This document shows positions 8,906 to 16,082 of a stretch of DNA of 29,275 nucleotides, one piece after another. A model generated the notes under the pieces. That model saw only the letters and a program-made list of their open reading frames with translations, ran no database searches and was not told the origin of the DNA. This stretch comes from Pseudomonadota bacterium (GTDB taxonomy: Bacteria > Pseudomonadota > Alphaproteobacteria > Rhizobiales > Hyphomicrobiaceae). Numbering within the stretch: the stretch's first letter is position 1; each line of letters opens with the position of its first letter. Both the position numbers and the translations under genes were made by a program. The stretch covers positions 1-29,275 of the forward strand of contig JAEZAW010000153.1 of assembly GCA_023430315.1 (NCBI GenBank). The letters run 5' to 3'.

Positions 8906-10125
8906 GACTTCCTCCCCGCGCGGATGCCGCTCGTAGCAACGCCCGCCGACTTGAACGCCGCGATTTCCTCGGCGGAATAGCCGGCCTCCCCGAGTACGGC
9001 GTCCGTGTCTGCACCTGGCATGGCCGGGAAGCGCTTGATCTCCGCGCCGCCGTGCGCATAGCGGATGCCAGACGCAAGCAGCTCGACCTCGCCATAGGGC
9101 GAGTCCACCTTCTGAAGAATGGTGCGCGATTGAAGCTGCGGATGCTTCACGACTTCGGCGATCGACCAGATGCGCGAGCACGGCACGTTCGCCGCCGTCA
9201 GACGCTCATCCCAGGTCGCCGCATCCGCCGTCGCGAACACCTCCTCGATGATCTGACGCAGTGCGACCTCGTTCTCGATGCGCGATGGCCAGTCGATAAA
9301 GCGCGGATCGTTCGGCAGGTCGGGATGACCGATCGCCTTGGCGAGGGCGATGAACTGCTTGTCGTTGTTCACGGCGAGCAGCAGATGACCGTCCTTCACC
9401 TTGAACAGATCGGCCGTCGGCAGTCGGCTCTGCGCGCGATTGCCCGACGGTCCCTGCAAGTGCCCGCCGACCGTGTAATCGACAACGAACGACGACATGA
9501 ACGTCAGCGCCGAGTCGAGCATCGCGACATCGACGAGCTGTCCCTTGCCCGTGTGCGTGCGCTGGAAGAGTGCACTCGCCACGCCGAATGCGAGCGACAT
9601 GCCGCCGATCGCATCGCACACGGCGAAGCCCGCGCGTGTCGGCCCGCTCTCCTCCGAGCCGGTGATCGACATGAGGCCGCTCATGGCCTGGATCTTGCCG
9701 TCGTAGGCGCCGGTCGTGCGCTCCGGACCGGTATGGCCGAAGCCCGAGACGGCCGCATAGATGATGCGCGGATTGACCTTGGAAAGCGCCTCGTAACCGA
9801 TGCCGAGCTTGTCCATGATGCCGGGGCGGAAATTCTCCATCACGACATCGGCCGTTTCGGCTAGCTTCTTCACGATGGCGATAGCTTCAGGCTTCGTCAG
9901 GTCGAGCGCGATATTGCGCTTGTTGGCGTTGATCGCCAGCCAGCCTGTACCGAGCCCGCGATCAGACCATTCCTTGTTCGGTGGGCCATAGCGCATGTCG
10001 TCGCCGCCGGGGCGCTCGATCTTGACGACATCGGCGCCAAGAAGTGCGAGCTGATAGCTGCAGAACGGCCCCGCGAACACCTGCGTGAAATCGAGGACGC
10101 GGACGCCCGTAAACGGCTGGCTCAT
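8902..10125 (-). CDS. class III CoA-transferase (CaiB/BaiF family)
   Basis: The product is a 407-residue family III CoA-transferase, which moves CoA between carboxylic acids through a glutamyl- or aspartyl-anhydride intermediate. The N-terminal part has VRVLDFTQVFAGPF and LGADVVKIERPGGDD, typical of the family. Asp171 in FAVCDAIGG matches in position and context the nucleophilic Asp169 of formyl-CoA transferase. A second family signature, GKGQLVDVAMLDS, lies near residue 200. It shares ATGA overlaps with the upstream GrdB-like gene (10122-10125) and the downstream crotonase (8902-8905), which implies coupled expression and probably a common pathway. Its likely role is to activate the acid later handled by the crotonase. 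The acid is unknown: the family includes oxalate, carnitine, succinate/malate and aryl-propionate enzymes. Confidence 0.93.
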   Translation of the reverse strand: MSQPFTGVRVLDFTQVFAGPFCSYQLALLGADVVKIERPGGDDMRYGPPNKEWSDRGLGTGWLAINANKRNIALDLTKPEAIAIVKKLAETADVVMENFRPGIMDKLGIGYEALSKVNPRIIYAAVSGFGHTGPERTTGAYDGKIQAMSGLMSITGSEESGPTRAGFAVCDAIGGMSLAFGVASALFQRTHTGKGQLVDVAMLDSALTFMSSFVVDYTVGGHLQGPSGNRAQSRLPTADLFKVKDGHLLLAVNNDKQFIALAKAIGHPDLPNDPRFIDWPSRIENEVALRQIIEEVFATADAATWDERLTAANVPCSRIWSIAEVVKHPQLQSRTILQKVDSPYGEVELLASGIRYAHGGAEIKRFPAMPGADTDAVLGEAGYSAEEIAAFKSAGVATSGIRAGRKS

Positions 10126-11078
10126 TCCGCCGCCCCCTTGAGCTTCATGTCCTCCGCAAGCTTTTCCTTCGCAATCCGCTTCTGGCGGTCGAACTCGGCG
10201 CGGCGACGCGCGATCTCCTCAGCGGAAAGACGCTCGATATTCGAGTAGTCGAGCTTCCAATCGGGATTGTCGCTCCAGCGGATCGGGTTCTGCACGGTCG
10301 TGCGCGGTCCCGGCGCCGACTCGAGAACGCGGAGTGCGTGCTCGAGCGTCCTGCGCTGTGCGTCCTTGTCCTTAGGCTTGCCGGCTGGATTGCCGAGCGG
10401 AAAGTCGCTGAAGGCAAAGCGTGGCACGCCGATGAACTCGACGATATCCTTTGCGCAACCCATGACCACCGTCGGGATGCCGGCAGCCTCCAGCGCGCGT
10501 GCGGCGAGGCTGATGCTCTGGTGGCAGACAGGGCAGTTCGCACAGAGGATCGCAACGTCGGTCTTGTCCTCCAACACGCGCCGGACGATCTCGGGGCAAT
10601 CCACGTCGAGCGTCGTGCGATGGCTGCGGTTCGTCGGGAAGCCGTGCACATGCGCCGTCACGCTTCCGATCAGCCCGCGGGATGCCGCATCGCGCAGCGC
10701 CGGCAGCGGAAACCACGTGCCCGAGTCCTCCTGCGTAGTGTGCAAGCGGTCGATGCCGACGTGCGAGATGCGCGTGTCATGATCCTTCGACGAGTCGAGC
10801 GAATACACGACATAGAACTTGGCGGCTGAGTTGTACGGCGAGCCGGGACCCTGGTCGCCCTTGTCTGGCTGATAGAGCGCCGCGGTTGTGATCAGCGTGA
10901 CCTTGGACTGGCTCAGCGGCTTCTTCAGCGGCGTGAAGGGCACGTCATCGTAGTGCGCCCACTTGTAGGGCGCGCCGAAACCGAGGCCGACGTAGTAGTC
11001 GCGAATACGGCGGCGGTACGGAATGGGCTCGGAGTGGTCGGGCGCGAAGCCGAAATCCTCGTCGGCAGGGACGCTCAT
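10122..11078 (-). CDS. GrdB/PrdB-like reductase-family protein with Cys in place of selenocysteine
   Basis: The product is a 318-residue protein resembling the selenoprotein B subunits of glycine, sarcosine, betaine and D-proline reductases. The recognisable core is KVTLITTAALY (59-69), the region around DVDCPEIVRR, and the redox motif Cys179-x2-Cys182-x2-Cys185 followed by an Ala-rich helix and GIPTVVMG. In clostridial GrdB the first position of this UxxCxxC motif is selenocysteine. Here the codon is TGT, not TGA, so it is an ordinary cysteine homologue. I chose ATG 11078 because GAGGAG lies 8 nt upstream; the longer frame reaching 11264 begins inside the next gene. The C-terminal 30 residues are highly charged. 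Function is unknown: the partners of the reductases (GrdA, GrdC, GrdD) are absent, and the gene is coupled instead to a CoA-transferase and a crotonase. Confidence 0.72.
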   Translation of the reverse strand: MSVPADEDFGFAPDHSEPIPYRRRIRDYYVGLGFGAPYKWAHYDDVPFTPLKKPLSQSKVTLITTAALYQPDKGDQGPGSPYNSAAKFYVVYSLDSSKDHDTRISHVGIDRLHTTQEDSGTWFPLPALRDAASRGLIGSVTAHVHGFPTNRSHRTTLDVDCPEIVRRVLEDKTDVAILCANCPVCHQSISLAARALEAAGIPTVVMGCAKDIVEFIGVPRFAFSDFPLGNPAGKPKDKDAQRRTLEHALRVLESAPGPRTTVQNPIRWSDNPDWKLDYSNIERLSAEEIARRRAEFDRQKRIAKEKLAEDMKLKGAAE

Positions 11079-11112
11079 GGGGCAGTCTCCTCGATATCGG
11101 TGCTTTGGGCGT

Positions 11113-11140
11113 ATTGTCGCCAGTTCTGGAGCGCGCGCAA
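11113..11140 (-). promoter_or_regulatory. weak promoter candidate for the GrdB-like module
   Basis: Reading on the minus strand, TTGCGC (11135-11140) and GACAAT (11113-11118) are separated by 16 bp inside the roughly 100-bp gap before the GrdB-like gene. This is the largest gap in the catabolic run, so a secondary promoter is plausible. Neither box is a strong match. Confidence 0.25.
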
Positions 11141-11178
11141 GGCCACCGCCCTCTATACGGAGCAACCCTGCCGCGCCC

Positions 11179-11985
11179 TCACCGGCCAGTCCACTTTGGC
11201 TTGCGCTTCTCGGCAAAAGCCTTGGGCCCTTCAATCGCATCCTCGCTGTTGCGATGCGCGACATAGGCCGGATACCGCATGTTCTTCATGCTCACTTCCA
11301 TGACCGGGTTGTCGAGCGATCGCATGACGACCTGCTTCGTCGCGCGAATGCTCATCGGCGAGCACTCGAGGATCATGTCGGCCCAGCGGCGGGCTTCCTT
11401 CATGAGATCGGCGTGTGGCACCACGGCCGTGACGAAGCCGAGCTCATAGGCCTCGGCCGCCGGAACGTGACGCCCGGTCAGCATCATGCCCATGGCCTTC
11501 TTGAGCGGAATCTGGCGTGCGAGACGCTGCATGCCGCCGGCACCTGCCGAGAGACCGACGCGCGGCTCCGGCAGCGCGAAACGCGCCTTGTCGGAGGCAA
11601 TGATGATGTCGCAAGCGAGCGCGATCTCGAAGCCGCCACCCATGGCGACACCGTTCACCGCCGCGATCAGCGGCTTGTCGAGGTCATGGCGGTTCGTAAG
11701 ACCACCGAAGCCTGATGGCGGAGAAGCGGGACGCGCACCCGACTTCGCGCGCAGCGCGGCATGGTACTTGAGGTCATTGCCCGCAGAGAACGCGCGGTCG
11801 CCGGCACCGGTCACGATCCCGATCCACAGCTCCGGATCGTCGGCGAAGGCGTCGAAGATCGCGGCCATCTCCTGGCTCACCATGGGATGCACGGCATTCA
11901 TCACGTCGGGGCGGTTGATCGTCACCGTCAGGATGTGGCCATCCACATCGACCTTGGTGAACTCGCCGTTCTTGAGCGCGCTCAT
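11179..11985 (-). CDS. enoyl-CoA hydratase
   Basis: The product is a 268-residue crotonase-family enzyme with both hydratase glutamates. Glu120 lies in MGGGFEIALACD and Glu140 in LPEPRVGLSAGAGG, matching Glu144 and Glu164 of the rat enzyme. The acyl-CoA oxyanion region AGDRAFSAGNDLK is at 61-73. A 15-residue Pro/Gly-rich insert (about 81-96) follows it. The expected reaction is hydration of an enoyl-CoA to a 3-hydroxyacyl-CoA. A strong AGGAGG precedes ATG 11985, and the gene starts 12 bp after the amidase stop. Downstream is the GrdB-like/CoA-transferase/crotonase trio. With the second crotonase it suggests breakdown of an unsaturated or ring-derived acyl-CoA, not ordinary beta-oxidation, since no thiolase or acyl-CoA dehydrogenase is present. 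Confidence 0.93.
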   Translation of the reverse strand: MSALKNGEFTKVDVDGHILTVTINRPDVMNAVHPMVSQEMAAIFDAFADDPELWIGIVTGAGDRAFSAGNDLKYHAALRAKSGARPASPPSGFGGLTNRHDLDKPLIAAVNGVAMGGGFEIALACDIIIASDKARFALPEPRVGLSAGAGGMQRLARQIPLKKAMGMMLTGRHVPAAEAYELGFVTAVVPHADLMKEARRWADMILECSPMSIRATKQVVMRSLDNPVMEVSMKNMRYPAYVAHRNSEDAIEGPKAFAEKRKPKWTGR

Positions 11986-11997
11986 TTTTGCTTCCTC

Positions 11998-13383
11998 CTA
12001 AACCGAAACCGGCTTGATGCTAGCGAGCACCCACGCGGCGAGCCCGGTCAGCGCATGATCGCCGTGCCAGGGACCGCAGAGCTGCACCCCGACCGGCAGG
12101 CCACCGACGGCCATGAGCGGCAGGGTGATCACCGGCATGCCAATAGCTGAGGTGAAGAAGTTGCAGGCGGCATTTCCGGTCGTGCGCACTTCGTTGCCGC
12201 CGGGCGGACCCGAGTGCGGCGCAACGCCGGGCGATGCGAGCGCGATCACCGCATCGGCATCGACCATCAGCTCAGCATGGCGCCGCCGCATGTCCTCGCG
12301 CCGCAGGACCGCCGTGCGATAGGTTTCGAGCGTGTAGCCCTCGGCGCGATTGAGGCGCTCGCCGAGACTGGCCGACATCTGGCCGGGATAGCGCTCGGCA
12401 AAATTGCGCCACGCCCAGCGCGCTTCCCAGCCGCACGTTACTGCCGTCCCCGCACCAGCGGCTGAGATCGACTGCTCATAAGCTTCGATCTTGGCGGACG
12501 TCTTTCGCGTGATGATTTCCACGCCGGCCTGCGCCAGCGCCGCGCAAATGCGCTCGAAGGCGTGATGCGTCGCGGCATCGGCCACCGACCAGCCCTCGGT
12601 CTCGATGGCGATAAGCCGCCGCGGCTTGCGCGATGCGGCCGGCGCGGCATCGCCATAGAGGCCCGGCGAGCCTGGATCGCCGCCCGCATCGCCGCCGATT
12701 TGCCATGCACAGGCCCACATATCCTCGATGGAGTTCGCGTGCGGGCCGACCGTCGATTGGCTGTAACCTTGCCGCTCGCCGCGATTGAGCGCGCCCTGTG
12801 TCGGCTTCAGTGCGATGTTGCCGCAATAGCTCGATGGCCGGATGATCGACCCGCCAACCTGCGTGCCAAGCGCGACGGGCACCATGTCTGCCGCCACAGC
12901 CGCGGCCGAGCCCGAGGATGAGCCACCCGGCGTTCGCGCAGGATCCCAAGGATTGGTCGTTGGTCCCGGATGCGACATACCCATCTCGGTCGTGACGAGC
13001 TTACCGAGGATCACGGCGCCGCCGCGTCGGAGCGCTTGCACGGGCGCCGAATCCTCGTTGGTCACGCGCCCCTTCATGGCGGGCGTGCCCATCTCCGTCG
13101 GCATATCCTTGGTCGCGATGAGATCCTTGACGCCGATCGGGCAACCATCGATGGCGGAGAGCGGGCGGCCCGCCTTGTAGCGGGCGCTCGCCTCGTCTGC
13201 GGCGGCGCGCGCGCCATCGACATTCGTGCACACCCAGGCCTGCACCACGGACTCGCGCGCCGCGATGTTTTCGAGGCAGCGCTCCAGATATTTGCGCGGC
13301 GTATCGCTGCCATCACCGAACGCGCGGACGCGATCCGAGAACGTCAGCCGCCGCGCGGCAGGATCATAGACAGGCGTAGACAT
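11998..13383 (-). CDS. amidase (amidase-signature family)
   Basis: The product is a 461-residue amidase-signature enzyme that hydrolyses a carboxamide to acid and ammonia through a Ser-cisSer-Lys triad. Lys86 in GCPIGVKD, the Ser-rich GGSSSGSAAAVA (153-164) that supplies the cis-Ser, and Ser179 in QVGGSIIRPSS are all visible. ATG 13383 is used because GGGAG lies 6 nt upstream; a TTG two codons earlier is less likely. The usual Asp in the TDTGGS-type motif reads Gln-Val here. It lies 18 bp after pcaG and 12 bp before the hydratase gene, so it is almost certainly in the same transcript. It may release an aromatic or aliphatic acid from its amide for the enzymes around it. GatA can be excluded because no gatB or gatC is present. 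Confidence 0.9.
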   Translation of the reverse strand: MSTPVYDPAARRLTFSDRVRAFGDGSDTPRKYLERCLENIAARESVVQAWVCTNVDGARAAADEASARYKAGRPLSAIDGCPIGVKDLIATKDMPTEMGTPAMKGRVTNEDSAPVQALRRGGAVILGKLVTTEMGMSHPGPTTNPWDPARTPGGSSSGSAAAVAADMVPVALGTQVGGSIIRPSSYCGNIALKPTQGALNRGERQGYSQSTVGPHANSIEDMWACAWQIGGDAGGDPGSPGLYGDAAPAASRKPRRLIAIETEGWSVADAATHHAFERICAALAQAGVEIITRKTSAKIEAYEQSISAAGAGTAVTCGWEARWAWRNFAERYPGQMSASLGERLNRAEGYTLETYRTAVLRREDMRRRHAELMVDADAVIALASPGVAPHSGPPGGNEVRTTGNAACNFFTSAIGMPVITLPLMAVGGLPVGVQLCGPWHGDHALTGLAAWVLASIKPVSV

Positions 13384-13401
13384 GAACAACTCCCATCGGG
13401 C

Positions 13402-13995
13402 TCAAACGTCGAAAAACACGGTCTCGTTAGGCCCCTGCATGTGGATATCGAGGCGATAGGTAGTCCCTGATGAGGTCTCGTTCTTCACCGCGATCAGAGT
13501 ATGGCGGCGCTCGGCAGGCACGCTCGCGAGCACAGGATCGCGTGCATTCGATGCGGCCTCGTCGGAGAAGTAGATGCGCGTGTAGGCGTGCAGCAGCAGT
13601 CCGCGCATGAAGACGATGACATTGATGTGCGGTGCCTGCGCGCCATCCACGGAACCGGGCTTGATCGTGTCGAAGATGAAGCGCGCTTGCGGGTCCGTGC
13701 CAGTTCCCATGCGACCGAAGCCTTTGAAGCCCACATTGGAGCCGCGCGGATCGGCGGGGTGGGCGTAGCGACCCTGCTCATCGGCCTGCCAGATCTCGAT
13801 CATGGCATCGGGCACGACATCGCCATTGCCGTCGAGCACACGTCCCTCGATGCGGATGCGCTGCCCCGGCACCTCTCCTTCCACGAGCGCGCCATCGGCG
13901 ATGCTGGCGAAGTCATAGCCATACTGCTCGGGTGTCAGCGCATAGGCGAAGAAGGGTCCGACGGTCTGCGATGGTGTCTGCCTTAGTTTGCTCAT
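13402..13995 (-). CDS. pcaG: protocatechuate 3,4-dioxygenase alpha subunit
   Basis: The product is a 197-residue alpha subunit of the intradiol ring-cleavage dioxygenase that turns protocatechuate into 3-carboxy-cis,cis-muconate. The intradiol fold is seen in TPSQTVGPFFAYAL at the N-terminus, IRIEGRVLDGNGDVVPDAMIEIWQAD (two adjoining strands at about 47-72) and PHINVIVFMRGLL (122-134). As expected for the alpha chain, the full Tyr/Tyr/His/His iron-ligand set is not present; it contributes Arg131 and neighbours to the shared active site. ATG 13995 is chosen over a frame that begins at 14061 inside pcaH. It starts 10 bp after the pcaH stop, the usual pcaHG order, and is followed by the amidase gene. 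Confidence 0.95.
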   Translation of the reverse strand: MSKLRQTPSQTVGPFFAYALTPEQYGYDFASIADGALVEGEVPGQRIRIEGRVLDGNGDVVPDAMIEIWQADEQGRYAHPADPRGSNVGFKGFGRMGTGTDPQARFIFDTIKPGSVDGAQAPHINVIVFMRGLLLHAYTRIYFSDEAASNARDPVLASVPAERRHTLIAVKNETSSGTTYRLDIHMQGPNETVFFDV

Positions 13996-14005
13996 GAAGC
14001 TGCTC

Positions 14006-14704
14006 TCACTCGACCGGCGTTTGGCGACGACCGCGCAGCACGAAATCGAACTCGTAACCAAGCGCGAACAAGGGTTGCGTGTGCTCGAGCATGAAACGCG
14101 AGATGAGCAGCTCGCGGCAATCCGCGGGCGTGCCCATATAGATCGGATCGAACGCGAGCAGCGGATCGCCCGGAAAATACATCTGCGTCACGAGGCGCGT
14201 CGAAAGGCTCGGCCCGAAGAGCGAGAAGTGAATGTGCGCCGGACGCCACGCGTTATCGTGATTGCCCCAGGGATAGGCGCCGGGCTTGATCGTCGTGAAC
14301 GAGTATCGCCCCTCGCTGTCCGTGACACAGCGCCCGCCGCCAAGGAAATTCGGATCGAGCGGCGCCGCGTGCTGATCCACGACATGCACGTAGCGTCCCG
14401 CGGCATTGGCCTGCCAGATCTCGATGAGCATATTGGGCTGCGGCCGCCCGTTCTCGTCGAGCACGCGACCGGTCACGACAATGCGCTCGCCGATCGGCTC
14501 AGCGCCTTTAACGGCATTGCGCGTAAGATCCGCATCCAGCGCGCCGAGACGATCCTGGCCATAGACCGGACCGGTAATCTCGGAGAGCGACTGACGGATC
14601 GGGATCAGCGGTTTCGTCGGCGCCCGCAGCACCGTCGATTTGTAGTCGGGATGAAGGTACGGCGGCTGCGATGACCAGTCTCGCGGCGCATAGCTCTCTG
14701 GCAT
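14006..14704 (-). CDS. pcaH: protocatechuate 3,4-dioxygenase beta subunit
   Basis: The product is the 232-residue catalytic beta subunit, which binds the non-heme Fe(III). All four iron ligands are visible: Tyr105 in GRYVHV, Tyr144 in PGAYPWG, and His157 and His159 in RPAHIHFS. They match Tyr408, Tyr447, His460 and His462 of the Pseudomonas enzyme with a constant offset of three residues after removing that enzyme's 300 numbering. The N-terminal DW...PPYLHPDYKSTVLR region is typical. The ribosome binding site is AAGGGAGAGG just before ATG 14704. The gene lies 88 bp after pobA and 10 bp before pcaG, so the protocatechuate made by PobA is opened by the next gene products. Confidence 0.96.
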   Translation of the reverse strand: MPESYAPRDWSSQPPYLHPDYKSTVLRAPTKPLIPIRQSLSEITGPVYGQDRLGALDADLTRNAVKGAEPIGERIVVTGRVLDENGRPQPNMLIEIWQANAAGRYVHVVDQHAAPLDPNFLGGGRCVTDSEGRYSFTTIKPGAYPWGNHDNAWRPAHIHFSLFGPSLSTRLVTQMYFPGDPLLAFDPIYMGTPADCRELLISRFMLEHTQPLFALGYEFDFVLRGRRQTPVE

Positions 14705-14792
14705 CGGCCCTCTCCCTTGCTGTTTCTCATCGCCTTGTTTTTCTTAAAGCTTATCAGCAATCCGGCGACCGAAACAAGCAAGCGAGCCATGC

Positions 14793-15965
14793 TCAATACG
14801 GGAGGCCGACATAGTTCTCGGCGAGGGCTGCGGCAGCATTGCGTGAGGACGTCACATAGTCGAGCTCGGCCGCACGGAGCTTTTCCCTGAAGGGCTCCGC
14901 ATCCGGGAAGGGATGGAGGAGCAAGGTCATCCACCACGAGAAGCGGACGGCCTTCCAGACACGGGCGAGCGCGCGCGGCGAATAGGCGTCCAGTCCGGCC
15001 GTCGAGTGCTCGCCATAGAAGTCGCGCAGGGCCTCGAACAGGTAATGGACGTCGCTCGCCGCGAGATTGAGACCCTTGGCGCCCGTCGGCGGCACGATGT
15101 GGGCCGCATCCCCGCAAAGTAAAAGACGGCCGAAGCGCATGGGCTCGGAGACCGACGAACGCACCACCGCGATTGATTTCTCGAATGAAGGGCCGGTCGT
15201 CACCGCATCGGCTGCATCCGCAGGCAAGCGGCTCCGCAACTCGTCCCAGAAGCGCTGATCCGACCAGTTCTCGGCCTTGTCATCAGCGTCGCACTGGACG
15301 TAGTAGCGGCTGCGTGTCGGAGAGCGCATGGAGCACAGCGCAAATCCACGCGGATGGCTTGCATAGATCAGCTCGTCGCTCACCGGTGGGACGTCCGCCA
15401 GAATACCGAGCCAGCCGAAGGGATAGGAGCGCTCGAACGTGGAGATGGCGCGTGCGGGCACAGAGCGGCGCGAAATGCCGTGATAGCCGTCGCAGCCGGC
15501 GATGAAATCGCAGTCGACGCGGTGCGTAATGCCGCCATGGACATACGTGACGTAAGGCGCATCGGTGTCGAAGTCATGCGGCATGACATCGGCGGCTTCG
15601 TAGACCGTCTCGGCACCGACAGCCTTGCGTCCGGCCATCAGATCTGCCGTGAGTTCCGTCTGCCCGTAGACGATGACCCGCTTGCCCCCGGTCAGCGCGT
15701 GCAGATCGATACGGCGACGCCGGCCGTCGAAAGCAATTTCGATGCCGTCGTGCTTCAGGCCTTGCGCATCGAGGCGGCCGGCGAGGCCTGTTGTCCGCAC
15801 GAGGCCGACCGTGCCTTCCTCCAGCACGCCAGCACGGACGCGCGCCAGCACGTGCTCCTTACTCGATCGCTCCAGGATCAGCGCATCGATGCCAGCGCCG
15901 TGCAGTAGCTGGCCGAGCAGCAGGCCGGACGGCCCCGAGCCAATGATGACGACCTGCTTCCGCAT
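14793..15965 (-). CDS. pobA: 4-hydroxybenzoate 3-monooxygenase
   Basis: The product is a 390-residue flavoprotein that hydroxylates 4-hydroxybenzoate to protocatechuate using NAD(P)H and O2. GSGPSG (9-14) binds FAD, with a second FAD motif at GDAAHIVPPTGAKGLNLA. The substrate-site residues fall at exactly the numbers of the Pseudomonas fluorescens enzyme: Tyr201, Ser212, Arg214, Arg220, Tyr222, Pro293, Asn300 and Tyr385. In the NADPH-determining loop Arg33 is kept while position 38 is His instead of Tyr, which may shift coenzyme preference. GGGAGGG lies about 7 nt before ATG 15965. It is the promoter-proximal gene of the long minus-strand catabolic run and shares its upstream region with the divergent P1 peptidase gene. 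Confidence 0.97.
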   Translation of the reverse strand: MRKQVVIIGSGPSGLLLGQLLHGAGIDALILERSSKEHVLARVRAGVLEEGTVGLVRTTGLAGRLDAQGLKHDGIEIAFDGRRRRIDLHALTGGKRVIVYGQTELTADLMAGRKAVGAETVYEAADVMPHDFDTDAPYVTYVHGGITHRVDCDFIAGCDGYHGISRRSVPARAISTFERSYPFGWLGILADVPPVSDELIYASHPRGFALCSMRSPTRSRYYVQCDADDKAENWSDQRFWDELRSRLPADAADAVTTGPSFEKSIAVVRSSVSEPMRFGRLLLCGDAAHIVPPTGAKGLNLAASDVHYLFEALRDFYGEHSTAGLDAYSPRALARVWKAVRFSWWMTLLLHPFPDAEPFREKLRAAELDYVTSSRNAAAALAENYVGLPY

Positions 15966-15994
15966 TTGGAGACCCTCCCGGCCCCGGTCATCTT

Positions 15995-16006
15995 TGTCCT
16001 AGGACA
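15995..16006. promoter_or_regulatory. 12-bp perfect palindrome, probable operator upstream of pobA
   Basis: TGTCCTAGGACA is a perfect palindrome centred about 35 bp before the pobA start codon in the divergent pobA / P1 peptidase intergenic region. Its form (GTC...GAC with a short spacer) resembles operators of GntR/FadR-type regulators, but a MarR- or TetR-type regulator is equally possible. No regulator gene is in the window, so the protein would be encoded elsewhere. Confidence 0.5.
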
Positions 16007-16008
16007 CC

Positions 16009-16020
16009 AACCGGTTAACC
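16009..16020. repeat. overlapping palindromes between pobA and the P1 peptidase gene
   Basis: AACCGGTTAACC contains two overlapping 8-bp palindromes, AACCGGTT and GGTTAACC, starting 3 bp after the 12-bp palindrome. It may be part of the same control region, but could be chance. Confidence 0.3.
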
Positions 16021-16062
16021 TGACAGTAGTCTAACTCGGAACGAGACGTGGCACATCCCGCT

Positions 16063-16075
16063 ATTCGTAGGACAC
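16063..16075. promoter_or_regulatory. degenerate second copy of the pobA palindrome, next to the P1 peptidase start
   Basis: ATTCGTAGGACA (16063-16074) matches the 12-bp palindrome at 9 of 12 positions, and the 8-mer TAGGACAC is shared exactly by both sites. It ends 8 bp before ATG 16083, where a bound protein would block initiation. Two sites of the same type, one by each gene, suggest one regulator for both directions. Confidence 0.35.
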
Positions 16076-16082
16076 GTGCGAT

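Noticed and set aside
8906..9181. N-terminal extension of the downstream crotonase to 9181
   Set aside because: The extra residues are out-of-frame CoA-transferase sequence; the ATGA overlap at 8902-8905 gives a normal-length protein.
10122..11078. Selenoprotein with in-frame TGA
   Set aside because: The Sec-equivalent codon is TGT and the frame is open without a TGA.
11078..11264. N-terminal extension of the GrdB-like protein to 11264
   Set aside because: It would overlap the hydratase gene by about 85 bp and would ignore the well-placed GAGGAG before ATG 11078.
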